A stretch of DNA of 64,000 nucleotides from Micromonospora cremea (GTDB lineage: Bacteria > Actinomycetota > Actinomycetes > Mycobacteriales > Micromonosporaceae): positions 186,001-250,000 of the forward strand of contig NZ_FSQT01000001.1 of NCBI RefSeq assembly GCF_900143515.1. Direction: 5' to 3'. Below the pieces are notes generated by a model. The model was given only the letters and a program-made list of their open reading frames with translations. It was not told the DNA's origin and searched no databases. How positions within the stretch are numbered: position 1 is the stretch's first letter; each line of letters opens with the position of its first letter. The position numbers were made by a program, and so were the translations under genes. Shown here piece by piece: positions 55,047-63,358 of this stretch.

Positions 55047-56144
55047 TCACAGCAGGCCGCGCTCGCGTAGCCGGGCGAGCCGGTCCGGCGGCAGGCAGTC
55101 GGCCAGGTTCCGCTCCAAGCCGACCAGCTCAAGGTCGACCGGGTACACCACGAAGTCGTCGGCGACTGGCAGCGTGTCCGACCAGTCGCGGAGGTTGAGC
55201 CGAGCCGCCACCGTGCACAACAGTCGCCGGCCCACCTCGGATCCGGCGGCGGCATCGAGGTCGCCGGCGTCGAGCAGGGCGAGCTCCTGTCGTACCAGCC
55301 GCACCGATCCTGCGTCGTCGAGGTCGACGTCGGTACTGGCCTCGAAGTCGGCCGGCGACCATGCTGCCTGGGCGTCGATCGCCGCTAGGGCGGCGCGCTC
55401 GTCCTCAGTAACCCCGTGGACCTCGAAGGACAGCGCGTCCGATCGGTAGTAGCTTAGCGCGACGCAGGCGGCGGGACCGTCGACCGCCAGGCGCGCCACG
55501 GCGTCCGGGATCAGCGTGAGGAGTGCGTCTTCGATGGTCCGGCACGCCGCTTCGAGGTCGAATCCGGCCGGCGGCCGCTCATAGCGCACCTCGGACCGAC
55601 GGCCCATGACCTCGACGACGCGGACCAGGCCGCGGTCGTCGTGCTCCGCCGTCAGCACCGAAGGCGCCTGGCCGTCGTGCTCGATCTCGATGCGGCTGAT
55701 CCGCCCATCGGTGTATGCGTACGACTCCCGCCCCGAGCCGCCCCGCGCGACCGTGTCGGCCGAGCGCATCAACTCGTCCACAGAGCGGTACTCGTGCAGG
55801 TAGATGGGCCCGTCCGTATCGAAGTGCGCCGCCTCGACGACGTCGCCGTCGTGGCCGACGAACGTCTCGTAGTACAGGCGGCCGTGAAGAAAGCCGCTGT
55901 ACTCCTCGATTACCACCGCGCGGCCCTCGGCGTCGAACCCGATGCGTAGGACATCCCGATCCACCGGCGGTCTGGCGTCCAACCGGCGGCCAGCCTTGAG
56001 TAGGTCCCGTTCGAAGTGCAACGGACGAAGATCAAGGCCCGGCCAGGTGTACCAGTCCCAGCGCCCGACGAGCGCGGTCGCCGCTCCCTTTCGGGAGTCG
56101 TACTCGCCAGCGAGCTGGGCGAACCGCGCAGCAAGATCGGACAT
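55047..56144 (-). CDS. Conserved hypothetical protein, 365 aa
   Basis: Starts MSDLAARFAQLAGEYDSRKG; open frame upstream reaches into the IS3 end and is ignored. The N-terminal half has RWDWYTWPGLDLRPLHFERD and RSVDELMRSADTVARG; the C-terminal half carries acidic helical segments (LRLVRQELALLDAGDLD-like). No domain recognised. Soluble, no signal peptide. Confidence 0.65.
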   Translation of the reverse strand: MSDLAARFAQLAGEYDSRKGAATALVGRWDWYTWPGLDLRPLHFERDLLKAGRRLDARPPVDRDVLRIGFDAEGRAVVIEEYSGFLHGRLYYETFVGHDGDVVEAAHFDTDGPIYLHEYRSVDELMRSADTVARGGSGRESYAYTDGRISRIEIEHDGQAPSVLTAEHDDRGLVRVVEVMGRRSEVRYERPPAGFDLEAACRTIEDALLTLIPDAVARLAVDGPAACVALSYYRSDALSFEVHGVTEDERAALAAIDAQAAWSPADFEASTDVDLDDAGSVRLVRQELALLDAGDLDAAAGSEVGRRLLCTVAARLNLRDWSDTLPVADDFVVYPVDLELVGLERNLADCLPPDRLARLRERGLL

Positions 56145-56356
56145 GTCCGGGATCCTACTGGTCGCCTCGCCGGACTGGCCGCCGCGCACATCCGGATCCG
56201 CCGCGATCCGATCGCTACGGGGCGTGGCAGCCCATCGCCGGCGGTTCGGCCATGCCGCGATGCGCGCCCGTGTCGCGGACCGTGAAGGCTTCCGCGGCTG
56301 GGCCTGCCCCGTTTTGACGGACATCCGAGATCAGGGGACCTGGGGTCTCCGGGAGG

Positions 56357-56680
56357 ATGTCCAGCATCATGGAGAACGTGGGGAAGAAGCGGTCGCGGCC
56401 TCGGCGGTCGTTCACGGCGCAATTCAAGGCCGAGATCGTCGAGTTGTGTCAGCGTGGTGACCGCACGATCAGGCAGGTCAGCCAGGATTTCGACTTGACC
56501 GAGACCGCGGTGCGTGAATGGGTCAAGCAGGCCGAACTCGACAGCGGCGCCCGTACTGACGGGTTGACCTCGGATGAGCGAGACGAACTCGCGCAGCTTC
56601 GGCGTGAGAACCGCCGGCTGCGTGAAGACGTCGATATTTTGAAGCGGGCAACGGCTTTCTTCGCGAAGGAGACCCGGTGA
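56357..56680 (+). CDS. IS3-family transposase OrfA
   Basis: A 107-residue protein: HTH of transposase_8 type (RSFTAQFKAEIVELCQRGDR, TIRQVSQDFDLTETAVREWV) and a leucine-zipper-like end (LAQLRRENRRLREDVDILKR). It overlaps OrfB by 4 bases (frame -1), the arrangement in which programmed frameshifting makes the fusion transposase. Confidence 0.92.
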   Translation: MSSIMENVGKKRSRPRRSFTAQFKAEIVELCQRGDRTIRQVSQDFDLTETAVREWVKQAELDSGARTDGLTSDERDELAQLRRENRRLREDVDILKRATAFFAKETR

Positions 56681-57573
56681 ACGTGTACCCGTTCATCGAG
56701 GCGGAGCAAGCCGGCGAGCACAACGTCAAGCGCGCGTGCGAGCTACTCGAGGTCTCCCGGTCCGCCTACTACCAGCAGCAACGCGGCGTCCAGTCCCAGC
56801 GGCAGCGCGTCGACGCACAGCTCACCGCGAAGATCACGCAGGTGCACGCGGTGTCGAAAGGCACCTACGGAGCACCGCGGATCCACGCCGACCTCGCCGA
56901 CGCCGGGCTGCGACACGGCCGTAAACGCGTCGCCCGGCTGATGCGGTGCGCCGGGCTGGCCGGCAAGAGTCCACGCCGATGGCGAACGACCACGGTGCCT
57001 GACCCGAACGCCGGCAGGCGACCTGACCTGGTCAACCGTGACTTCGGCACCGACCCGGCGGGGATCGACACCCGCTGGTGCGGCGACATCACCTACATCA
57101 ACACCTGGCAAGGCTGGCTGTATCTGGCCACCGTCATCGACCTGGCCTCGCGCCGGGTCGTGGGCTGGGCGGTCGCCGAGCACCTACGCACCGACCTGAT
57201 CGACGCCGCGCTCACCGATGCCCTCGTGCGGCGCCGGCCGCCGTCCGGGCTGGTGTTCCACTCCGACCGCGGCTGTCAATACACCAGCGACCAACACGCC
57301 CGCCTCGCCGCTGCCCACGGCATCCGCCTCTCTGTCGGCCGGCGTGGGCAGTGCTGGGACAACGCGGTCGCCGAGTCGTTCTTCGCCACCATCAAAACCG
57401 AACTGCTACACCGCCAACCCTGGCCCACCCATCGCGCCGCCTGCCAGGCAATATTCGAGTACATCGAAGGCTGGTACAACACCCGCCGTCGACACTCCAC
57501 TCTCGGCTACCTCAGCCCCGCCGCGTTCGAGGCCACCGATTTGCACCGGCTACCGACAAGCCAAGCAGCCTGA
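56677..57573 (+). CDS. IS3-family transposase OrfB
   Basis: A 298-residue DDE integrase: first Asp in RWCGDITYINT, second in VFHSDRGCQYTS, Glu in DNAVAESFFATIKTE. The HTH_21 region and the end (GWYNTRRRHSTLGYLSP) are complete. Apparently intact and possibly active. Confidence 0.93.
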   Translation: MNVYPFIEAEQAGEHNVKRACELLEVSRSAYYQQQRGVQSQRQRVDAQLTAKITQVHAVSKGTYGAPRIHADLADAGLRHGRKRVARLMRCAGLAGKSPRRWRTTTVPDPNAGRRPDLVNRDFGTDPAGIDTRWCGDITYINTWQGWLYLATVIDLASRRVVGWAVAEHLRTDLIDAALTDALVRRRPPSGLVFHSDRGCQYTSDQHARLAAAHGIRLSVGRRGQCWDNAVAESFFATIKTELLHRQPWPTHRAACQAIFEYIEGWYNTRRRHSTLGYLSPAAFEATDLHRLPTSQAA

Positions 57574-57656
57574 ATAAGATCAACACATCGACCCTGTCCG
57601 TCAAAACGGGTCAAGCCCAAGAGCGCAGTGAGGCAGTTCGAGGTGTAACTGGTCTG

Positions 57657-58565
57657 ATGTCGAGTGATTTCATAACGAGCATTCTCGATAGGTTGGGGCT
57701 GGTCGGCGAGGTGTCTGGGGCTCGGCTCGAGTCTCGGTCTGGCGCCGGGGTCCGTGCTGTGCGTACGCCCGGCGGGCAGGCCGCGTACCTCAAGGTCACA
57801 CCCGCCGCGTTGGGGCCGACGGCGCTGGCCGCAGCTCGGCGGGAACTGCGCTTCTACCGGGACGTCGCGCCGGTCACCTCGGTGCGCACGCCGAGGCTTC
57901 TCGATTGCGTGGATGCCGAGGATGTTGTAGTCGTGCTGCTTGAGGCGGCGGGCGAGCCCGAGGAGGCGCCATCATGGACTGCGGGCATGTGGGCAAACCT
58001 GGGCCGGGAGCTGGCCACGCTACACAGCATGCCGCTACCGACGGGCACGGGCTGGAACCGCCCCGATGCGCTACTTGAGGTCCTGGCCAACGCGGATCTG
58101 GAAGAAATCCGGGCTTTCTGGGCCCCCGTGCTACCGCAGCTTGCCGATCTCGTCTCACGGCGCTTTGAACTTGAGGATCAAATCGGGGCACTACCGCCGG
58201 TCTTCATCCACGGCGACTGCCACACAGACAACATCGTGCACTCCGCCGGCTCACTGGTGTTCTGTGACTGGCAGGCGGCCGGCATCGGTCGAGCTGTGTC
58301 CGACCTGGCCTTCCTCAGCGTCCGTGTCACACCCGCTGGCGTGACCGTTCCCCGAGCTCTGGTCGACACCTACCTGGATGGTCGGCCGGGCGAACGCCGC
58401 GCGCTGCAGCGTGCGCTGCTGGCGGAAGAGCTCGCCATCCTCGTCTTCCTGTGGCCGCCGTTCGCTGCGTTCAACAGCCAGCCGGGAATCGCCCACGTCC
58501 ACCGCAGGGCACGCGAACTCACGGCGCGGTGGTTCGAGACATCAGCCCGACAGGACGCTGGTTGA
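57657..58565 (+). CDS. Aminoglycoside phosphotransferase-fold kinase
   Basis: A 302-residue protein; catalytic loop FIHGDCHTDNIV and metal motif FCDWQAAGIGRAVSDL of the APH/choline kinase fold. The Lys of the N-lobe is in AAYLKVTPAA. It phosphorylates a small hydroxyl substrate; resistance activity cannot be assumed. ATG lies 37 bases after the IS3 end, so the element may have replaced the promoter. Confidence 0.85.
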   Translation: MSSDFITSILDRLGLVGEVSGARLESRSGAGVRAVRTPGGQAAYLKVTPAALGPTALAAARRELRFYRDVAPVTSVRTPRLLDCVDAEDVVVVLLEAAGEPEEAPSWTAGMWANLGRELATLHSMPLPTGTGWNRPDALLEVLANADLEEIRAFWAPVLPQLADLVSRRFELEDQIGALPPVFIHGDCHTDNIVHSAGSLVFCDWQAAGIGRAVSDLAFLSVRVTPAGVTVPRALVDTYLDGRPGERRALQRALLAEELAILVFLWPPFAAFNSQPGIAHVHRRARELTARWFETSARQDAG

Positions 58566-58584
58566 AACCCTCGCAGGCATCCTC

Positions 58585-59173
58585 ATCTGCCGCCGACCGT
58601 GCGCGTGGCTGTTGGTCGACTGTCACAGCGACGCGGGTTCCTCTGCCGTGCTGCCGTACAGGGTGGCGAGGACACGATGCCGCAAGATCTCGTACTGCTG
58701 GCGACATCGCCGGGGAGGGCCGGGCGGGCGCTGCTGCACCTGACCGCCGACAACGACTTCCTGCAGGTAGAACTGATCAGCGGTGAGGTCGACGTCGCGG
58801 CCGTCGGGTAACCGATTCCAATAGTGGTAGCCGACCTTGGCGTCTCTGGCGAAGACCTCACCGAGGATCAGTTCCCCGCCGAGCAGGTCCTGAATGATCA
58901 GTGCGGTCACTCCGCATTGACCACGGGCTGCGTTGTCTGGATGCCAGTCCTGCACATCATGCGGGTCGCAGGTATCCGCTCCCCAGCCGGCCCGCAGTAT
59001 CGGCTGCAGCAATTCCAGGCTAATCAAGAGCGGGTCTGTTCTCTTGTCGCGTTCTCCGGACGTCACCCATGCAGAGTGAGCCCTCGACCGGGTCGAGGGT
59101 CAAGTAAACCTCGGGCCACGGGTTTCCCGGTTGGCCGAAGAGCGCCACCGCCGGGCGTACCCAACTGCCGCGA
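58585..59173. repeat. 589-bp inverted repeat, right copy
   Basis: Reverse complement of 4911-5499, equal length, about six visible substitutions. It begins 20 bases after the phosphotransferase stop. Confidence 0.9.
58623..59066 (-). CDS. YunG-family protein, right copy
   Basis: A 147-residue protein nearly identical to that at 5018-5455; Gly6 is Arg here and two bases changed at the old stop add SL. Same GTG start and same upstream palindrome (59081-59099). Both copies look functional. Confidence 0.75.
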   Translation of the reverse strand: MTSGERDKRTDPLLISLELLQPILRAGWGADTCDPHDVQDWHPDNAARGQCGVTALIIQDLLGGELILGEVFARDAKVGYHYWNRLPDGRDVDLTADQFYLQEVVVGGQVQQRPPGPPRRCRQQYEILRHRVLATLYGSTAEEPASL

Positions 59174-59436
59174 AGCGCTCGTCACCGAGGGTGAGGACGG
59201 GCGCCGGTCGCCGGCGTCCGGACGTGCCGATGAGCGGATGTCTGGGTGTCGGCAGAACGCCGCCGTGAGTGCGTCGCAGACCAGCGATCGTGCAGTCGGT
59301 CGCCGGGCGTTTGATCCTGACTTGGTGCTGCCGATCTACAGGTTGTCCCGTAAGTGATCTATGGAGTGTTGGCTGACCTGCTCGTTGTAGCGGGATCGGC
59401 GGTGATGGAGGTGTGCAGGGCGGTGATGCGGAGGGG

Positions 59437-60147
59437 TCAGTTCTGGTTCACCGGCCAGACCGCCGCCGGATCGCAGTGGGCCGGGCACGCCAGCAGGTAG
59501 ACCTCGTTGCCAAGAAACAGCCAGTAGGTGTCGGCGCGGATGCTGTAGGGCTGCTCTGGCTGGCCGGGGTGGACGGCGAACTCCATGCCCTCCGGCACCT
59601 GGCAGACGTACACCAGATCGGCGCCGCACGCGCACCTGTAGTACTCGGGATCCTGCGCCCAGGACGGAGTACCACCCACCTTGAAACTCTGGGTTCCGAG
59701 CCCTCGCGAGTTGGGGGTATCCATGAAGGGTCGCAGCGTCAGCGGCAGGGCGCACAAGGACGGTTCGGCCTCCGCCGCTGGCAGCGCCGCGTGGCGCTGG
59801 AGCAGCACACGCCAGAACGGGCGCGGGTAGGGCGGCTGCGGAGCGTCCCAGTACCGGGGTACAAGCCGACCATTGGCCGACTCGGGTTCGGATGCGTCGT
59901 TGTGCGCACGGCAGTGGAAGACCAGCAGGTGGTCTCCGCCGAAAATCTCCACGTCCGGGGGTATGTCGAGTTGAAAGAACAGAGCCATCCGCTCGCCGCA
60001 GAAACACTCGGGCCATTCCTGGGCGTCGTCGAGGAATGGCCAGCCGCCCACTGAGTTCCGCATCGGCCGGTCCAGCGGCTCGGTCCCGACCTCGACCACG
60101 TGGGCAGGCAACAACGCCCGCACCGTCCTCACATCATGTTCGACCAC
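59437..60147 (-). CDS. DUF1963/YwqG-like protein
   Basis: A 236-residue soluble protein. GGWPFLDDAQEWPECFCGER, MALFFQLDIP and later YYRCACGADLVYVCQVPEGM fit the YwqG-like family, with paired Cys that may bind zinc. Start MVEHDVRTVRALLP chosen at ATG 60147. Function unknown. Confidence 0.65.
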   Translation of the reverse strand: MVEHDVRTVRALLPAHVVEVGTEPLDRPMRNSVGGWPFLDDAQEWPECFCGERMALFFQLDIPPDVEIFGGDHLLVFHCRAHNDASEPESANGRLVPRYWDAPQPPYPRPFWRVLLQRHAALPAAEAEPSLCALPLTLRPFMDTPNSRGLGTQSFKVGGTPSWAQDPEYYRCACGADLVYVCQVPEGMEFAVHPGQPEQPYSIRADTYWLFLGNEVYLLACPAHCDPAAVWPVNQN

Positions 60148-60203
60148 CCGCTCACCCTAAGGGCTGTCGTATGGCTGCTGGTCGCGGGCGAGATGGTCTT
60201 GGA

Positions 60204-60424
60204 ATGGCTGGTGTGATCACGGCGTCGCAGTCGTCCTGGATAGCCCCGTTCACCGGGCTGAGCCCGCGCAGTTTCGGCAAGTTGGCGACCATGCTGCGGC
60301 GTGAAGGAACGGACGCGGTCCGCCGGGGCCGGCCGTGGGGCCTGCCGTTGGAAGATCGGGTGCTGCCGGTCGCGGCGTACTGGCGCACCAACCTGACACT
60401 GCGCCAGCTCGCCCCGCTCTTCGG
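60204..60424 (+). pseudogene. N-terminal fragment of a second IS5-type transposase
   Basis: The frame MAGVITASQSSWIAPFTGLS, VLPVAAYWRTNLTLRQLAPL ends abruptly after LFG. It is homologous to the first 90 residues of the transposase at 4035 but clearly diverged, so it is a different element. Confidence 0.7.
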
Positions 60425-60523
60425 GCATGCGACACCCTCTTCTGCCGCTGGTCGTGCGGCCGACCAAGACGGAGTGGTAGCCGGGACTGGGTTCAGGCAT
60501 AGCCGAGCGGGCACACTGCGACA

Positions 60524-60730
60524 GTGTCAGATCTCTCTGAGCCGCTCGGCTACCGCCTTATCACCGGACCCGATGATGCTGAATCCTGCGCCCGCGTCAG
60601 CGGCCTTCTCGACCAGGGCTATCAGCTGTATGGGTCCCCGGCGCTGACCTTCAACGGTGAACGCGTCATCGCCGCTCAAGCGTTGGTGCTGCCGCACTAC
60701 GTCGGCCCCGAGGCGTCCGAGGCAGGACTT
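60524..60730 (+). pseudogene. DUF1737 domain, copy 2, joined to the integrase
   Basis: GTG start with LSEPLGYRLITGPDDAESC, QGYQLYGSPALTFNGERVIA. The stop of copy 1 is absent and the frame continues antagonistically across integrase DNA to 61081, so the 3' end was replaced by rearrangement. Confidence 0.6.
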
Positions 60731-61487
60731 GGAGCCGCTGTCGGTTGCTCGCGTGGACATCGAGCGGTATGTGCGCTGGCTGCAGGACGTACGCCGCTTC
60801 CAGCCCTCGACCGTTTCCCGCCGGCTGTCGGTGGTGGTTGGCTTCTACCGCGTCTGCGTCATCGACGGCATCCTGCCGCACTCACCGGCCGACTACGTCC
60901 GCAGACCGGTAGTGCCACCCGAATCACCCACTCTCGGGTTGGGCCATCTACAGTTCGAAGCTCTGATCACCACGGCACGGCAGTCGGCCAACCCGAACGA
61001 CTTCGCGCTGATCGCCATGCTCGGACTCCTCGGGTTGCGGATCTTCGAAGCCTGCGGTGCGAACATTGGCGACCTCGGTGAGGAGCACGGCCATCGCGTC
61101 CTGCGGGTGCGCGGCAAGGGCGGCAAGGTCGTCCTCATCCCGCTGCCGCCCGCGGTGGCCAGGGCCGTGGACCGTGCGGTCGACGGGCGCCTCGATGGTC
61201 CGATCCTGCGCAACACCCTCGGGGCGCGGATGGACCGGCATGCCGCAACCCGCCGGCTCAAGCACCTCGCTGCCAGCGCCGGGATCCGGATGCCGAGGAT
61301 GCACCCGCACATGCTGCGCTACACCTTCGTCACCACCATGCTCGACGCTGGCGTGAGCCTGCGCGACGTGCAGATCGCCGCCCGCCACGCCGATCCGCGG
61401 ACGACCATGCGCTACGACCGCGCCCGCAAGAACCTCGACCGACACCCCAACTACATCCTCGCCGCCTACATGGCCTCCGGAACGTGA
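60657..61487 (+). CDS. Tyrosine recombinase/integrase, 5'-truncated
   Basis: Integrase homology starts about 60726: a partial N-terminal core-binding domain (VRRFQPSTVSRRLSVVVGFY), then the catalytic domain with Arg in LLGLRIFEACGANI, Lys in GKGGKV, HPHMLRYTFVTTM, ARHADPRTTMRYDRA with the final His and Tyr. All catalytic residues are present, but about 40-50 N-terminal residues are replaced by out-of-frame DUF1737 sequence. Activity is doubtful. Confidence 0.75.
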   Translation: MNASSPLKRWCCRTTSAPRRPRQDLEPLSVARVDIERYVRWLQDVRRFQPSTVSRRLSVVVGFYRVCVIDGILPHSPADYVRRPVVPPESPTLGLGHLQFEALITTARQSANPNDFALIAMLGLLGLRIFEACGANIGDLGEEHGHRVLRVRGKGGKVVLIPLPPAVARAVDRAVDGRLDGPILRNTLGARMDRHAATRRLKHLAASAGIRMPRMHPHMLRYTFVTTMLDAGVSLRDVQIAARHADPRTTMRYDRARKNLDRHPNYILAAYMASGT

Positions 61488-61555
61488 CGTGGCGACGTGC
61501 GACTCTGCCGATGAGCGTGCGTTCGGGGCTCTGCACGAGCGTCTAGGCTGAACCG

Positions 61556-61897
61556 GTGACGTATCCCGCGGATAGCCCGGTCGTCGCCGTACGCGTCGAG
61601 CGGGCCGGCGAGCAGTACCAGATCGACATGCGCCGGGCCGACGGTGAGATGACCGTCGTCCACGGGGCCACCGTCACCGGCGGCCTGCGCCACCCCGGCG
61701 AGGTGCTGATCCACCTCCTTGCCCACGGCGTGCCAATGGATGACGCGGCGCACTGTGTCGAGAAGTTGGAACCCAATTTAGACCCGTGGGCGGAGCTGAC
61801 ACGGCGCTCAGAGACCGACATGGCGGCGTGGCGCCTAGCCGATCATTTACGCCGCGAGGAACTCAAGGCTCAATTCCGCCGAGACCGCGGGGTCTGA
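61556..61897 (+). CDS. Hypothetical protein, 113 aa
   Basis: GTG start (MTYPADSPVVAVRVERAG). Acidic-basic soluble protein (DGEMTVVHGATVTGGLRHPG, AWRLADHLRREELKAQF). No family recognised. Confidence 0.5.
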   Translation: MTYPADSPVVAVRVERAGEQYQIDMRRADGEMTVVHGATVTGGLRHPGEVLIHLLAHGVPMDDAAHCVEKLEPNLDPWAELTRRSETDMAAWRLADHLRREELKAQFRRDRGV

Positions 61898-62116
61898 AGG
61901 CAGCGCACGCTCATGCCGCGATCCGCGCTCAATGAAGTGCGTTATATCGCCCGCGTTATCAATCGGAAGTCCCGACACTTCCAACGGTGAACACGCCGAC
62001 GGACCGGCGACGAGACCATACGGGCGACGGCCCTCAAGCGCACACGCTCCGACGAGCGTCGCGCCGCCGCCGGGACCGATCGCTATGATGCCGGGCGGAC
62101 CAGGGGAGGAGACAAC

Positions 62117-62602
62117 ATGGCGCTGACCGTGCGGGTCCGGCCGAACGCCGCGTCCCTGTCGTTCCTACTGCTCGGCGCGGCGCTGATCGTGATCGGGGCA
62201 ATGAGCGGCGGCGTGCTGGGCCTGGCGCTGGTCGTGTGGGGCGCGGTCTTCGCGGTGCTGCTCGGTTACCCGGTGGCGGCCAGCACGTTGTTGCGGGTGC
62301 CGGCGGTGGTGGTCGGTCCGGACGGGATCCGGCTGCCGCTGATGGGTGTCCGGCTCGAATGGCCCGAGATCGCCGAGGTGCGGCCGGGCGTCAAGATGCG
62401 CGGCCGGACACAGACCCCCGTGCTGCTGGTGGTACCCACCGACCCGGTCGCCACGGTCTCGCAGGCGCGCTGGTGGCTGCGCTGGGAGGCCCGCAACGAT
62501 TTGGCCTCGCTCGGCGCCCCGGTGGTCATTGACGACCGCTCCCTCGATCACACCCTCACCGAGATCAGGTCCGCGGTCAGCGCCCACGCACCCGCCCGCT
62601 GA
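62117..62602 (+). CDS. PH-domain-like membrane protein
   Basis: A 161-residue protein with GGGGAGGAG upstream. Two helices (about 11-31, 35-56) are followed by a PH-like soluble part (VVVGPDGIRLPLMGVRLEWP, EIAEVRPG). Similar in plan to 5604-6131. Confidence 0.75.
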   Translation: MALTVRVRPNAASLSFLLLGAALIVIGAMSGGVLGLALVVWGAVFAVLLGYPVAASTLLRVPAVVVGPDGIRLPLMGVRLEWPEIAEVRPGVKMRGRTQTPVLLVVPTDPVATVSQARWWLRWEARNDLASLGAPVVIDDRSLDHTLTEIRSAVSAHAPAR

Positions 62603-63028
62603 GGTGGATCGGGCCGCCGATTCCACCAGTCAGCGGCCCGCAATGCCCGTTCCCGCAGAGGTCAATTCGCCCGTCGGCGCGGGGGCACTTGAGCCAGTTC
62701 ACGCTCGCCAACAGGTCGGAGAGCTACACCCGCGAGATGCTGCGTGCGACGTTGCCGCGCAAGCAAACGCACTGACATGCCGCGATCCGCGCGGTCATGC
62801 CGAGATGAGTGCACGGACAGGGCTTGGTGAAGAGGCTTGCCCGGAGCGGGCGGTGGACACGGCATCTTCTGGGTCGTGAAGCGCCGAGAACCGCGAAAAC
62901 CTAGTGATGGAGCTGGAGGACGCCGCCCGCCGAGCACGGTTCCTGATCCGATACAGCGACGGACGCGGTAGGGCGTCACGGACGCCGCTCGGTTCACGCT
63001 GAACCAGATCCAAGACTCATCGACGGAT
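62603..63028. other. Region without intact gene
   Basis: A plus-strand coding-like fragment about 62680-62775 (LSQFTLANRSESYTREMLRA) ends at TGA; its family is unknown. A CATGCCGCGATCCGCGC motif at 62776 recurs elsewhere. Confidence 0.35.
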
Positions 63029-63345
63029 TCAGATCACGGCGAGGATGACCAGCGCGGCGGTCATCATCACGCAGCACCACGCGAACCAGTCGCCGAACCG
63101 GCCGTAGGCGGTCTTCACCTCCGGCATGGGGACGACCGCGTCCAGCGAGACGCCTTGGGCGGTATCCGCCTCGGCGATCACCCGACCGTATGCGTCGCTG
63201 ATCGTAGCCAGCCCACCGCGAGCGATGCGAGCCAGCGCGAGCCCGGACTCCACACCTCGTACCACCGCCATCCCGACTGTGCAACCAGCCGTCACTGTCG
63301 AAGTCCCATGCGGGCGCAAGTATCATTCGCGCGCCGCCGTGACGA
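63029..63345 (-). pseudogene. C-terminal remnant of apolipoprotein N-acyltransferase
   Basis: Minus-strand text ARMILAPAWDFDSDGWLHSR, then after one extra base MAVVRGVESGLALARIARGG, SDAYGRVIAEAD and a final membrane helix match the nitrilase-domain end and last helix of Lnt. The frameshift is in a CCC run near 63273. The upstream part is cut off by IS5 copy 2. Confidence 0.65.
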
Positions 63346-63358
63346 TACGCCCTGGCTA

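Larger units (their letters stand above)
56299..57619 (+). mobile_element. IS3-family insertion sequence (1321 bp)
   Basis: Terminal inverted repeats of 25 bp begin TG and end CA: 56299-56323 and 57595-57619, 23 of 25 matching (core CCCGTTTTGACGGACA). Two overlapping transposase frames lie inside. I find no 3-4 bp target duplication (GGC left, AGA right). Confidence 0.88.
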
